Shown here: positions 34,545-45,353 of the stretch, piece by piece
Position numbering within the stretch: the first letter of the stretch is position 1
How the letters are laid out: each line of letters opens with the position of its first letter
Source: Tupaia tana
Taxonomy: Eukaryota; Chordata; Mammalia; Scandentia; Tupaiidae
DNA: 64,000 nucleotides
Assembly (NCBI GenBank): GCA_026018925.1
Contig: JAKSZU010000008.1
Span: 10,829,626-10,893,625, forward strand
Direction: 5' to 3'
Translations under genes and position numbers: made by a program
The notes under the pieces: generated by a model
What the model saw: the letters and a program-made list of their open reading frames with translations, nothing else
What the model was told of the DNA's origin: nothing
Databases searched by the model: none

Positions 34545-34735
34545 AAAAAAATTGAGATTTTCCTTGTTTTGTCTGAGAGAGAGAGAGAGTCCTCCGACAG
34601 ATCCTCACAGTGCTATCCAGGCACAGCCAGTCTGTATCCTGGCACGAGTGCGTGCGTCTCGCCTGTACAGGTGACCCTTCTCACATGGGTCCAGCATTGC
34701 AGCACGCTGCGTCACTGCTGCTATCACCTGATCCT
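34545..34735 (-). mobile_element. SINE-B copy
   Basis: GA-rich stretch, a CCAGGCACAGCCAGTCTGTA body, then CACATGGGTCCAGCATTGCA and a head complement ending CACCTGATCC. Confidence 0.6.
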
Positions 34736-34737
34736 TC

Positions 34738-34985
34738 TCTTTTCTTTCCTTTTCTTTTTAATTGCCAGAGGGTGCATGTGCTTGTCAGAGGGAGAGACAG
34801 AGACAGAGAGGGAAAAAGCACTCCCTAATGGGGCATAGTCTCACCGCAATCCCTTCTTCTCTATTTCTCATCCCTGTTGGGATTTTACACAAGCATATGG
34901 CTGGTGTGGTTTTCAACCCATGCAGCTAGGATTTGAGCCATAGTCAGTCATGTGGTCTTGGCCCTTTTACTGTGCTAAGGGCCGC
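34738..34985 (-). mobile_element. SINE-A-like copy, diverged
   Basis: T/C-rich start, TTGCCAGAGGGTGCATGTGC, GCAATCCCTTCTTCTCTATT, and a decayed head complement ending ACTGTGCTAAGGGCC. Confidence 0.75.
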
Positions 34986-35689
34986 AGACAAACCTGGAGG
35001 CATTAGTATTGGAGGTCCCAATGTAGGAGAGGATGTCCTTCTGGGTAACAAGGAATAGATCCTCACACCAGGTACAAAAGGAAGCAACATGCATTGGCCC
35101 TACCCCTCCTCTTGAGTCTGGATGGACGCTGGTGATGCCCAGGATCAGAGAAGAAGCTTTCCATGACAGAGGTGACAGAGCAATTCTGGTCTGTTTATCC
35201 CTGTTGAGAGGATGCCTCCACCACCTGCCTCAAAGGGAATGATGAGAATGCTTACTGAATAAAATAGAGAGCCCAGGCACTGAGCCAGGTGTACCTCCAC
35301 CTGGGCATTGACAGCTGGAATGTTCCAGATCCCAATAGGAGTGTAATTTTTTCTCTCTCTCTTTCCCATGTGCCCTCTGACAAAACATCCAAACCAAACC
35401 AAACCAAACCAGAAAACCCACTAGAAAGACTTTTTTTGGGACTGTTTGGTGTCACTGCTCAAAGACTCTAGGAATCTCGGAGTTAGATGAATTTTCAGCT
35501 TATCTAGTGTAGCCCATCTGACAATGTGACTTCTTCCATAAAACCACCAGTGCCAGCCATTCAGACCCAGTTTGAAGCCTTCTGGCTATGAGATGATCTC
35601 TTTTAGAGCCAGTCTATTCTGTGAATGGTCCTTTAAATGCTTTCTTCGTGCTAAACTCACATTTGTATTTTCTTGAATCATTTCTATGA
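34986..35689. other. Mostly unrecognised; SINE tail-like piece at 35345-35415
   Basis: TTCTCTCTCTCTTTCCCATG, CCCTCTGAC and an (AAACC)n patch resemble a SINE 3' end. The rest is unassigned. Confidence 0.35.
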
Positions 35690-35915
35690 AGAGGCTTGAT
35701 CTAATTCCTCTATTACATGCTTTCCAGTGGCCTGCACTCTCGTTTGTAGGGTATGTCATCTGTTAATCTGGGTATTTGATTGTTTTTTTCCTCCTGTGCT
35801 AGAGTGTAAACCTCAAAAGGAAAGATTACATCTATTTTTATACAAAAATATATATATCAAACATGTAGCACATAGAGTCTCAACAAATATTCATTAAATG
35901 AATTATTTATATTTT
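35690..35915 (+). mobile_element. L2 3' end fragment
   Basis: TGTGCTAGAGTGTAAACCTC, CATGTAGCACATAGAGTCTC and CAACAAATATTCATTAAATG match the familiar L2 3' terminus. Confidence 0.75.
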
Positions 35916-36384
35916 ATTTTTCCCTTTATAGTTATAAAGAGTAAGTTAAATTCTCTAAAATATATGCTGGAAGTATCATACGCCTCTTAAATTTCATTTT
36001 TACTAGCAAAAATATCTCAATCTCAACAATAATTCCTCCTACTCCATAGCTTTGAATTTGTTATAGTTTTTCTTTGAACAACTTCCAGGCAGACATTTGA
36101 AATTGAACAATAGTCCAGATGTACCTTGACCAGGGCAGAGTTATAACAACACCATTGTATAGAGACTTAAACAGCTATTAGCATTTGGGAACAGCATTGA
36201 TTATTATTTGTCAGATGTATTGCAAATGTTTTCTCTTACTTGTGTATTTTGAATATATACTGAATTCATAGGCAGTAAATGCTATCAGGGTGATTGACTT
36301 ATTCAAATCCACTGTATTGCCAGTTTCCACCTTCCCCCTTGCATTATACTGCTTTATTTAAATGTCTTACTTATCATGCTTACT
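35916..36384. other. AT-rich unrecognised sequence
   Basis: Nothing supported. Confidence 0.35.
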
Positions 36385-36625
36385 TTATTTTATTTTTTTA
36401 AAAGAGATTTTTGCTATAGGACATGTGCGCTTGCTGGAGAGACAGAGAGAGACAAAAAGACAGAAAGCAAGAAATTAGCCCCTTCTCCTCCATTCTCCTC
36501 TTGGGATTTTGGGCACACATGTACACATGTCTGGTGTGAGTTTTAAGCCGCCGTGTCTAGGACTCGAACTGCAGTTGACTACGTGGGAGTCCAGCAGCAT
36601 AACCACCATTCCATCTGCTGGCCCC
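36385..36625 (-). mobile_element. SINE-A copy, middle type, small internal deletion
   Basis: GAGATTTTTGCTATAGGACA at the left. AGAAATTAGCCCC joins directly to TTCTCCTCCATTC, losing about 30 bp. Ends CATCTGCTGGCCCC. Confidence 0.85.
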
Positions 36626-36736
36626 ATGCTTACTTTATATTGAAAACCTATGTGTGTGATCTCTGAGTAGAACAGCTGAACATAAATATATTGCTGTTCA
36701 TTATCAAATAATTTGAAAACTAAGAGAGTCCTCCTG

Positions 36737-36833
36737 AGGCAGCCAGTGGTGTGGTGGTTAAGGCAACTAGCTCCCACCTGGCTGACTGCACAGTTTGAGT
36801 CTCAGACTTGTCAGCTTGTAAAACATGCCAGGT

Positions 36834-36875
<42 letters not shown>

Positions 36876-37016
36876 CCAAAATCCTGAGGGGAGGAGCAGG
36901 GAAGGGACTATAGTATGACTATCCCCACGAATAAGGGGTCTTTCTCACTCTCCTCTTGTTCTTTTTCTCTGCCTCTCCAGCGAGTGCATATGCCCTCTGG
37001 CAATAAAATAAAAAAT
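36737..37016 (+). mobile_element. SINE-A copy, old type, with (TG)n expansion
   Basis: Head GGCAGCCAGTGGTGTGGTGG. A TG microsatellite at about 36836-36873 replaces the GTGTGCGTGC block. Ends CCCTCTGGCAATAAAATAAA. Confidence 0.85.
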
Positions 37017-39417
37017 TCTTGCAATATCACCAGGAAGCCTTCTTCCCAAATGATTTGTCTCCCTAGCTCTGTTTAACAACAGCATTTCAGCTGGTTAGGA
37101 GTCGGTCTTTACATAGCATACTCTTTGTACCTCATTTTCTTTGCACTTTGGTTTCTAAATGCCTGCCCATCTGTCGTTCCTGAGCTGCTCCTTGTTGAGA
37201 ACGCTGTTCCCAGAGCAGCAGAGGCTACCCGTTTCCGCCGCCCTGAGAAACACCGCTCCCCACTCCAGCTCAGCTACCTTTTCCGTGGGGTTTGCAGTCG
37301 TAATTGAATTTTGGATCAGGCATCTGCTCTCCTGAATTCCTGCCTTGGAATACATTCAGCAACTGTGTAACCTCATCTCTCCCACAAACAACAGCGGCCT
37401 GGAACATTGTGGTCTCTTACTAATTAAAGGCACGAGAGTCTTGGGACCTGCTGCTCTGAGAGGTTCCAGACCATCAAGGCTCTGGTGGATAGCTGACCCA
37501 GGCAGAAATGCTGGCCAAACTTTTGCCTTCTAGGGTGCAGATTCATGTGATTTTCATTCACTTAAGGACAGATCACACTGAATTATAGGTTTCCTCTCTG
37601 CCCTTGTCATAATGTTTCACGGACACCAGAGTTGTGGGTGTAAACACATTTGATAGAGAGCAAGCAATGGAGGAGTTTTTGTTTAACTTTATGGTACAAA
37701 GACTAGTTTAGGGTCCTACTATCTTTTCTACCTTTTCCCTGGTCAGTCTCAGATGCTTCTATAATGCAGTATCTGCTGCCTCTCTGCTCGGTAGAAGCTC
37801 AAACCTCTCTTTCCCAAGCTATAGGTTCAGGATGTTCACTGCCTGTTGGACATCTCCAATGGGATTTTATAACATTTTCTCAAATTGAACATATCCAAAT
37901 CCAAGTCATCAACTTGGTCCCCAAGTTCTTTCCTCTTTCTATCAATACTAATGTTAGCTCCTCAGATTCAATCTTTCCGAGTCATCTTTCCCACCTGTCC
38001 ATCTCATGTGCTCAGACAGCTTCTGGCCTGTCCTATTGACATGCCCCTTCCTTGTTTCCCCATCTCGAACCTCTGCAACTCTAAATCCATCCTATGCACT
38101 GGAATCTTTCACAAGCCTGACCACTAAGCTGGAAGTTGCACAAAGGCAGGCGTTGTTGTTTTTCTGGTTCTTGGCTATGTTGATAACACAGAAAACCCTG
38201 CCTAGGGAACTCAAGAATATTTTTGAGTGACTTACACACTTCAGTTTCTATCTCATGCTACTGCATGGTGAAGAAAATCCCAGCTGCTCCCTGATGTAGC
38301 CTATTCTGCTACTCAAAATCAAAGCAGTTCCTCAAAACGCCAAGTGTAAGGATGAATAAAATTACTAAACAATTTACTCCACTGAAAAGCAACCAGTAAC
38401 TAGCAATTTTTTTCCCTGTCAACAAAGAGGTCTTCCACAAATGGCAATAACTCATAGTCTACTGCCCAGACATGATGGTGGCTTAGAAAAGGAAAAGAAA
38501 GAATATCATGACATCATTTGGATCACGTACAGCGAGGGTACAGTTTAACTTGGAACAATTCTGCATGTTGAAAAATTGCCAAACTCTTTTCATGGTTTTG
38601 AATTAGTGGACATGCTATAATTTTGAATAATTTAATGGATCAAAGTTACCATTCAGTATGAAGAAATGGTGGCCAATTTTGAGGTTACTCATTTACATAC
38701 AGTTTAGCTCTGTGAGTACTTCCTTACTGATTCCAGGATGTTCTTTTCCATAGTAGAGGTGATCTCTTCCAAACCACTTTTTTGGAACATGATGTAGAAT
38801 GATGGGAAGGAGGGTGCCATGTCCAGGAGCAACAAGAAACAGGGAGCTCTGGAAAGGAGGGTGCTTTGGGCACAGCTGTTAGCTAATTAGGCGAGCTTTT
38901 GAATAGCAGGAAAACAGCAGAGTAAATGAAGCAATTTAGCCTGAAGAGGTGGTTTCACAAATGGCCAGATACAGCATTCATCCATTTACTGCATGTTCAG
39001 AGGCATCAAAAGGAATCCTATTCCATGGAATGTCAGTTAATAAATGCTGGATTTGGGAATTTACAGTAAAGTCTTTTGGCTTGAGGTTTTCTTTCCTTTT
39101 TCTGAGAAATTACTCTTGGGGTAGTAACACATTGCACCATTGCAATTGTTGATAGCTTTACATGGCTGCATTTGCAGTCTTTTCCTCAGAGCTGAGGTCG
39201 AGGAGTACACTTGGTGGACCTGGGAACATATGTGGGGACACAGTGAGAGGAGAAGGTAACGTTCAGACTCCACAGTCTGGTGAGAGTCATTGGCTTTCCA
39301 TTTATTACTGCCATAAGTAATTACTGAACTCCAGAGTGGTCTTTTTTAGAATAATGGTTTTATACAGAACAGGTATAAACTCCTGCACTGATAAAAACGT
39401 TTCTTATCTTAAAGAAT
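37017..39417. other. Long stretch without a recognised gene
   Basis: 37740-38140 is pyrimidine-rich and resembles an old LINE (possibly L2) by texture only. ORFs up to 91 codons show no domain. Confidence 0.3.
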
Positions 39418-39578
39418 TACTTATTTCATTTATTTTTTATTATTATTGCTATATTTTAATTTGACCAGAGAAAGAGGGAAAGAGAGAAAACAAGCCACCA
39501 GGGCTAGACTCCATTCGAACCATGGTTGGCCATGTGGGAGTCCAGTGCCTCAACCACCGTGGCGCCTGCCAGTCCTGA
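39418..39578 (-). mobile_element. SINE-A short variant, copy 4
   Basis: GA-rich stretch joins directly to AAACAAGCCACCAGGGC, the same internal deletion as at 10008. The head complement ends GGCGCCTGCCAGTCC. Confidence 0.75.
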
Positions 39579-39904
39579 TATGTATTTCTTAAGGTAAGGA
39601 CCCAAGGGATATGGCGTCAGAGACAGCGACAAGCTGAACAAGGGCCCAAGGGAGAATTACGTTAGCCAGTCTACCTCTTGCTAAGGCCTTCTTCATAGTC
39701 TTTTCTTTTTTTTTTTTTCGTTATCTCCTTCCTCCCTCCTTTCTCTTTTTTTTTCTTCCTTTCTCCTCTTTTTCTTTATTTCTTTTCTTGCCAGGCTCAA
39801 TTTGTTTTTATAGGTTGTGCTTACAGTTTATACCATAGGCGTATGTGTGTGTGAGCATGCGTGCATGTGTAAGAGAGATTCATGTTCCTGTGTGATTTGT
39901 TCAT
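39579..39904. other. Unrecognised, with a pyrimidine-rich tract at 39700-39790
   Basis: About 90 bp of T/C-rich simple sequence. Otherwise nothing. Confidence 0.4.
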
Positions 39905-40080
39905 TCATTGGTCAAGTATTTCTAGAGCAGCTGCTATGTGCAGGCATGTGGTTAGGGCTTGAAATCTGGTGTCTTCTGAAGAACTCTTCCCTGCTGACTC
40001 TAACCCAGTGGGGAAGACAAGTCTCAGCAGGTAATGATGCTGGGAAATGGGTGTCAGGGTGCCATGAGCATGCAAATTAT
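39905..40080 (+). mobile_element. Possible L2 fragment
   Basis: CATTCATTGGTCAAGTATTT and GCTGCTATGTGCAGGCATG resemble the L2 3' region. Moderately decayed. Confidence 0.5.
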
Positions 40081-40206
40081 AGCTATGGGAGGGAGATGGA
40101 AGGACTGCCTGTCAACATTGAGGAAGCAAAAAGACTACTCAAGACCTAGGCTTATTGATTTGGGACTTTAATTTTGTGTTGTGTTCCAGAGTCAAAGGAA
40201 ATGAAT

Positions 40207-40232
40207 GATAATAATAATAATAATAATAATAA
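40207..40232. repeat. (AAT)n microsatellite
   Basis: About 8 ATA units. Confidence 0.9.
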
Positions 40233-40617
40233 ACTTAAGTCAGAGAATAATATGGTTATATATATTTTTTCAGGATATTCTGAGTACAGTGTGAGTGTGG
40301 GCTGGAGGTCTAACTAGGTGTTCATCTCAGGGTTTTAAGCAGAAATGGTGGTATGGTTTAGTGTACTGGAGAGAAGTGGCTGATGATAGAGTCAGGCAGC
40401 AGTAGGTGTTGGGGTGTGACTTGCTTGGAGTTGATGGTCATGAGAAAGAGGCATTGAAGAAAGGCTTCCAGGCTGCCACCTTGAGCAACTATATCCACAG
40501 AAGCAGTATTCCTCCCTGTGGGGAAAGATAAAGAAGCAGGCTTGGGGGATGGCTCCTGGGTATACTTTTCCATGGGTGGAGTTTGAGGTACCTAGGGAAC
40601 AAGAAAACAGCATTTAA
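40233..40617. other. Unrecognised sequence
   Basis: Nothing supported. Confidence 0.35.
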
Positions 40618-40840
40618 AAAATAAGTTTACTATTTATTCTAAGAGTGAGAGAGAAAGAAAGAGAGGCACCACCAACAGGATTATCACACTGCAATCCAAC
40701 CCCTGTCTCAGCCAGCCCAAATTCTGGGCACATGTGCATACAGCCACCATGTACAGGGAGCCCCGGATGGGAAGTAGGGGCCTTCCCATACAGGTCCAGT
40801 CTTATTAGTGTTGTACCATTGTCTGGCACACAAATGACAA
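40618..40840 (-). mobile_element. SINE-B copy, full length
   Basis: TAAGTTTACTATTTATTCTA (tail complement), GA-rich stretch, CTCAGCCAGCCCAAATTC, and head complement TACAGGTCCAGTCTTATTAG to ACCATTGTCTGGC. Confidence 0.75.
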
Positions 40841-41844
40841 TTCTGAATGGAAATCTCTTAGCCTGGTGGAGCCAAGGTCCCACTGATGGAAACTAATGAT
40901 TTTACTGGTTTTATCATGCGCCTTGGAAAGGTTCCCCATCTCCTATTGCATCAAGCCCAACTTAAGATGGACGATTCCCTGGTACAACCCATTTGAACAC
41001 ACTCCCTTGATTTGGTCAGGCAGTTTTCAGCCTTTGGGCGGCAGAGGCATGGAAAAGGAGAGAGGCACATAGCTCTTTGTACGTTTGATGAAAACCATTT
41101 ATCTTCTCTCTAGAAGAATACATATGCAAAGATATACATAAAATCTTGCTTACAATGACAGAAGTGAGTTTCATTCACTTGCATTTATTGGGGTTGGTGT
41201 GTGGATCTTGTGTAGAGTGGCCACAGAGCCCTGGAGCCATTGTCCTGAACTGTGGTGTCCAGTTAATGCTCCCTTTTGTTCTCACAAGTGTCCCTGTCTG
41301 GATGATAAGTTCTGCAGTGGTCTACTCATGATGGTACAGGTGGCAGTGATGGGAAATCTAGTAACAGTCCTACTGACCTATGATGTGTACCTGGCGTCCC
41401 AGCTGCATGGGAGCTGGGGCAGAGGATCTCATGGCAAGACCTCATTGAAAATACCTCTCTCTGTCTCTTCTACATTCTTACCACCCTTCATAAGAAACAC
41501 TGCACTGGCCTTAGCCAGGAGCTCACGTGCCCTCTAAACCATCCAATGATCCTTGGTTTCGCTTCGTGATCTCTGTCTCCTCGCGCACTAGCTGTGCCAC
41601 AATGCTTTTGATCAAAATCATCCTCTGACCTCTCCGCACTCCACACTCCACCTCTCCAGATCCCACTTCCCCACTAAAAGACTTATATCAAGGCAAAACC
41701 CTTCTGGAAAACATTTGTCTGTGGCCATGACTAAATCACTCTTTTATCTTTCTACCCTTCTGCTTCTGAATTCCTCTTGTGTATTCATTTCTTTATTCCA
41801 ACATACTATTGCTTTATATGGTTTATTAGTTGCTTTGTGGCTTC
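40841..41844. other. Unrecognised; L2-like texture after 41540
   Basis: 41540-41830 is pyrimidine-rich like the L2 3' half, without a decisive block. A 112-codon ORF at 41199-41537 has no domain. Confidence 0.3.
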
Positions 41845-41990
41845 CCTGAGTATGTTGGGCACATACACGCATGCCCATGAACTAGGCTGGATGAGGCTAG
41901 GGCTGGACTGTGGTGTGGATACTCTGTTGGGAGTGCTTCTCTCTTTTCTTCTCTCTTAGAAGAAGTGAATAAATAAGCTTAAAAATATGG
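41845..41990 (+). mobile_element. SINE-B copy, 5'-truncated
   Basis: GGGCACATACACGCATGCCC, CTAGGCTGGATGAGGCTAGG, CTGTTGGGAGTGCTTCTCTC and GAAGAAGTGAATAAATAAGC. Confidence 0.7.
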
Positions 41991-42059
41991 AAACACAGAG
42001 AGACAGACAGACAGACAAGCTTGTTATCTGTTCAACCATTGAACTCATTAGTGTTGTAA

Positions 42060-42245
42060 GCTGTGTGCCTTGCTTTCTTCAATTCCCAGCCTTCTCCAGA
42101 TGAGGAATCTGGGACTCAGAGAGACTTTGTGGGGCTCCATCAAATACACAGAACCATTCAGCAGGGAAGTGAGGATGGAACTCAGGTCTATCTGACTTTT
42201 GACTATTTCCCTCTATGTCATCTATCTTATCAAGCATGAGACAAT
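42060..42245 (-). mobile_element. MIR fragment
   Basis: Plus strand reads CCAGATGAGGAATCTGGGAC, GCAGGGAAGTGAGGATGGAA, CTCAGGTCTATCTGAC, a reversed MIR order. Confidence 0.65.
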
Positions 42246-42299
42246 TTTGGTTTTGTTTTGGGGAGAGAAGTACTAGCTCTTGATAAAATGTGAGCTACA

Positions 42300-42525
42300 G
42301 AGACCAGCAAGTGGTATGGTAGTTAAGGTGCTGGATTTCCACACGGCTGACTGTGGTTCAAATCTGGTACTTGAAAATCATACTAAGCACATGTGCATGC
42401 ATGCCCAAAATCCTGAGAAGAGAAGGGATTGCAACATGGTCATTTTCCCTGGGGGGTGATTTCTCACTTTCCCTCTCAGTCTCTCTCTTATGAGTGCACT
42501 TACCCTATGGCAAAAGCCTAGGGAT
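42300..42525 (+). mobile_element. SINE-A copy, old type
   Basis: Head GAGACCAGCAAGTGGTATGG, B box GTTCAAATC, body shortened by a few bases before AGAAGGGATTGCAACATGG, ends CCCTATGGCAAAAGC. Confidence 0.85.
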
Positions 42526-42619
42526 AAAAGTGAACTATAAATGAATAGACATATGTCAAACTCACCTTTTCCTAGTCAACTCTATATCCTTCAAATTCAA
42601 ATTCCCCTACTCCAGTAAT

Positions 42620-42860
42620 ACCAAGGAATAGTTATAAACTTAGCAGGGGCTAAGCAAAGTTATTTACTTGTATTAAGTCTCTTAATTCTTATCGCATCTC
42701 TATGAGTTGCTTATAACCCTTACAGCACCATCTTATCTTTATTCTATACCCAAAGAAACTGAAAGAGAATGGAGTAAGTATCTTGCTCCATTGAATGGCA
42801 GGACTGGGATTTGAACACAGGCAGGTGATTTCAGAGCCTGTTCTTTAACATCTCACAATG
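42620..42860 (-). mobile_element. MIR fragment
   Basis: Plus strand has CCATCTTATCTTTATTC, CCCAAAGAAACTGAAAGAGA, AATGGCAGGACTGGGATTTG and AACACAGGCAGG, the reversed MIR order. Confidence 0.85.
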
Positions 42861-42927
42861 CCTCTTTTCCCTCTCTTTTCTGCATCTCCTCCTTATAACC
42901 CTCTTTGCAGCCATCTTTACTCTAGCT

Positions 42928-43087
42928 TTGCCATGCTGCAATCCCTTCTCCTCCATTCTCCTCTAGGGATTTTGGGGATGCATGCACATGCACCCTGCGT
43001 GAGTTTCAAGCCACAGGGTCTGGGACTTAAACTGTGGTCAGCCATGTGGGAGTCTAGCAATGCAACCATTACATCATCTACTGGTCC
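42928..43087 (-). mobile_element. SINE-A copy missing its 3' half
   Basis: Only the body from CATGCTGCAATCCCTTCTCC to the head complement CATCTACTGGTCCC is present. The tail side is absent. Confidence 0.8.
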
Positions 43088-43164
43088 CTACAGTATTGGT
43101 ATTAAGAACACCTAAAGGGGAATTAGGCATGAGAAGGAATGGAATGAAGAACTTTGGAAGAAGA

Positions 43165-43274
43165 GTTGATATATTCATTTATGTATCACCCAACAATGTC
43201 ACTAAGCTTTTACTGTGTACAAGACATTGTTCTAGCCAGATGTTGGAGGTAGACAAAAAATGATTCACAATGTC
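43165..43274 (+). mobile_element. L2 fragment, left part, split by the HAL1-like insertion
   Basis: ATTTATGTATCACCCAACAA, TTTACTGTGTACAAGACATT and AGCCAGATGTTGGAGG follow the L2 3' region. L2-like sequence resumes at 45756 with CCAGCTCTCAATGACC, so the element at 43275 landed inside this older repeat. Confidence 0.65.
43255..43274 (+). repeat. 20-bp target-site duplication, left copy
   Basis: AAAAAATGAATTCAC-like at first glance, but the exact word is AAAAAATGATTCACAATGTC. It is identical to 45736-45755. The bottom-strand nick implied (TTTTTT/G) is consistent with L1 endonuclease preference. Confidence 0.93.
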
Positions 43275-43289
43275 TGCTTCTTCCTCCCA

Positions 43290-43664
43290 GGCAGGAGAGT
43301 TGAGCCCTTCTCTGAGCAGACTCCTCATGGATACTGGGAACTAGATTTTTCAGGGAACAGGAGAAATGAAGATTTTCTACTCATAATTCAGCCTCCAGCA
43401 AGCAGAGCTAGTGTGGCAGGAGAGTTGAGCCCTTCTCTGAGCAGACTCCTCATGGATACTGGGAACTAGATTTTTCAGGGAACAGGAGAAATGAAGATTT
43501 TCTACTCATAATTCAGCCTCCAGCAAGCAGAGCTAGTGTGGCAGGAGAGTTGAGCCATTCTCTGAGAAGATTCCACATGGATACTGGGAACTAGATATTT
43601 CAGGGCACAGGCGAAATGAAGATTTTCTACTCATAATTCAGCCTCCAGCAAGCAAAGCTAGTGT
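43290..43664 (+). promoter_or_regulatory. Three tandem 125-bp 5' monomers, probable promoter
   Basis: Units at 43290-43414, 43415-43539 and 43540-43664, each starting GGCAGGAGAGTTGAGCC and ending GCTAGTGT. The first two are identical over nearly the full unit; the third differs at about 10 sites. Tandem 5' monomers act as additive promoters in mouse L1, so the same role is inferred here. Confidence 0.85.
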
Positions 43665-43770
43665 GCGATCACTACAGAACGGCAATCTGATTCTAGAACA
43701 CCTCTGTCTGCTTGCTCCTGAACATTGAGGCTTAACTTCAAGAATTTGAAAGAAACACGCCATTCATCAG

Positions 43771-44772
43771 ATGACAAGAAATCACCGTCGGATCACGAGA
43801 AATATGGGAAAACGAGAAAATACCTCTCCTCCAATGGAAAAGAGTAACTCTCCTTCATCCACAAGCAGTTCGGTGAAAGTCATGGAAATGTCTGATAAGG
43901 AATTTAGAGCATTCGTAATGTCGAAGCTAACAGAGATGGAAGAAAAGAGAGATAATGAACTGCTAAAGAGAAAGGAGAAAGAAGTTGCCGAGTTCCAGGA
44001 GATGAGGAAATTCTTGCAAGATCTAAAAGAGGAATTACACACTTTACAAAAGACTCAAACGGAACTGCTAGAGATCAAGTCTATAATACAAGAAGTCAAA
44101 ATCTCCCTTGAAAGTATTAAAAGCAGACTAGATCATTCAGAAAATAGAATCTCAGATGTAGAAGAGAAAATGGCTGGCCTAGAAAAATCCACCACAAAGA
44201 CTGAGAAAATGGCTCAAAAATTTGAGAATGATATGCGAGAAGTACTGGATACCATCAAACGTCCAAATATCCGGATAATTGGCATTCCAGAAGGTGAAGA
44301 GACCCATAAGGGCATTGATAATCTATTCCATGAAATCCTGCAAGAAAACTTTCCAAACCTAGAGAGGCATTCGAAGATCCAGTCCCAGGAAATACAAAGG
44401 ACCCCAAATAGAATCAACCCAAGAAGATCTTCTCCAAGACACATTATAGCCAGGTTGACCAAAACCGCAGACAAAGACAAGATACTAAGATTGGCAAGAG
44501 AGAAACATCAAGTTACCTACAAAGGACATCCCATCAGGCTAACAGCAGATCTCTCATCGGAAACAATGCGAGCGAGGAGAGAATGGGAAAATATATTCAA
44601 AGTGTTACGAGAGAAGCAATTTCAGCCAAGAATACTGTACCCGGCAAGATTATCTTTCAGGTGGGAAGAAAAGACAAGAACATTCTCAGATAAACAAAAC
44701 CTGAAAGAATTTACCAACACCAGACCAGATCTCCAAGAAGTTCTCAAGGGTGTGTTGTATCAAGAAAATTAA
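43771..44772 (+). CDS. LINE-1 ORF1 protein, full length and uninterrupted
   Basis: Encodes a 333-aa protein homologous to L1 ORF1p, the trimeric RNA-binding protein and nucleic-acid chaperone that coats LINE RNA in the cytoplasm. Layout: a basic/Ser-rich N-terminus (1-41); a long heptad-like coiled coil, about 42-152, for trimerisation; an RRM starting near PNIRIIGIPEGEE (165-177); and a C-terminal domain from about SPRHIIARL (221) through GHPIRLTADLSSET (252-265), EWENIFKVLREK and YPARLSFRWEEKTRTFSDKQ (290-309). The length is close to other mammalian ORF1p (about 340 aa). The start is the first ATG in frame, and a related MTRNH start is shared by the decayed minus-strand copy at 62141. No stop or frameshift occurs, which suggests recent insertion or selection. 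It stands alone without ORF2. Confidence 0.93.
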   Translation: MTRNHRRITRNMGKRENTSPPMEKSNSPSSTSSSVKVMEMSDKEFRAFVMSKLTEMEEKRDNELLKRKEKEVAEFQEMRKFLQDLKEELHTLQKTQTELLEIKSIIQEVKISLESIKSRLDHSENRISDVEEKMAGLEKSTTKTEKMAQKFENDMREVLDTIKRPNIRIIGIPEGEETHKGIDNLFHEILQENFPNLERHSKIQSQEIQRTPNRINPRRSSPRHIIARLTKTADKDKILRLAREKHQVTYKGHPIRLTADLSSETMRARREWENIFKVLREKQFQPRILYPARLSFRWEEKTRTFSDKQNLKEFTNTRPDLQEVLKGVLYQEN

Positions 44773-45353
44773 ACACAGACACATGGAAATAAGAGTCCAA
44801 AAACTATGAAAGTGGCCAACTTAATCATAGGGACAAGTATGGAGTTGAATATTATATCCTAGAATTTAATCAGGAAAATTGAACCAGAACAGAAGATAAA
44901 AGTACATGAGACTGATAGGTTCATACACCTACCATTTGAACAGAATCCTAGCTTGTTTCCTGGCTTAAAGCAAAGTTCCTTGGCACTTCTTTGAGTTAAG
45001 TTAAAACTGGTTTTCTTAGTAGTAATGAGTGAACTCAACCCTGAAAGTAGTTAGATTATGTCGGAAATTGTGTGACCAATGCAATGTGGGTGGGAAGGGA
45101 ATGAAGGACAATTGTAGACACCGGAGGTGGTGTGAGAGGAGGGTGGGAAGGGACAGAAGGTCAGAAAGAGGGGTGGAAGTAATTCTAGGAACTAGTAATG
45201 GAAAATTTTCTGTAATGTGCATGATTGTATCACTATACAGTGTGTACTGGATGGGAGATTGCATTTTGTATGCTGTGATGAAGCTTAGGGAAGGAATGTA
45301 AATTGAGTTACAAAAAGAAAAAAAGTTTCAGAAAAAAAAAATATATATATATA
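44773..45353 (+). other. 3' UTR of the ORF1-only element with internal A-run
   Basis: Holds GGGACAAGTATGGAGTTG, the purine-rich GAGAGGAGGGTGGGAAGGG typical of L1 3' UTRs, CATGATTGTATCACTATAC, GCATTTTGTATGCTGTGATG, then an A-run (45332-45341) and a short (TA)n. The A-run is where the parental element would normally end. Confidence 0.8.

Noticed and set aside
34215-34838. 207-codon plus-strand ORF
   Set aside because: It spans parts of three SINEs and a low-complexity stretch, with no domain and no consistent codon pattern.
41199-41537. 112-codon ORF as a gene
   Set aside because: No domain, signal peptide or splice context. Its length is within chance for this composition.
43290-43664. CRISPR or satellite array
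   Set aside because: Units are directly adjacent without spacers, lie within the target-duplicated LINE and precede its ORF1. They are LINE monomers.
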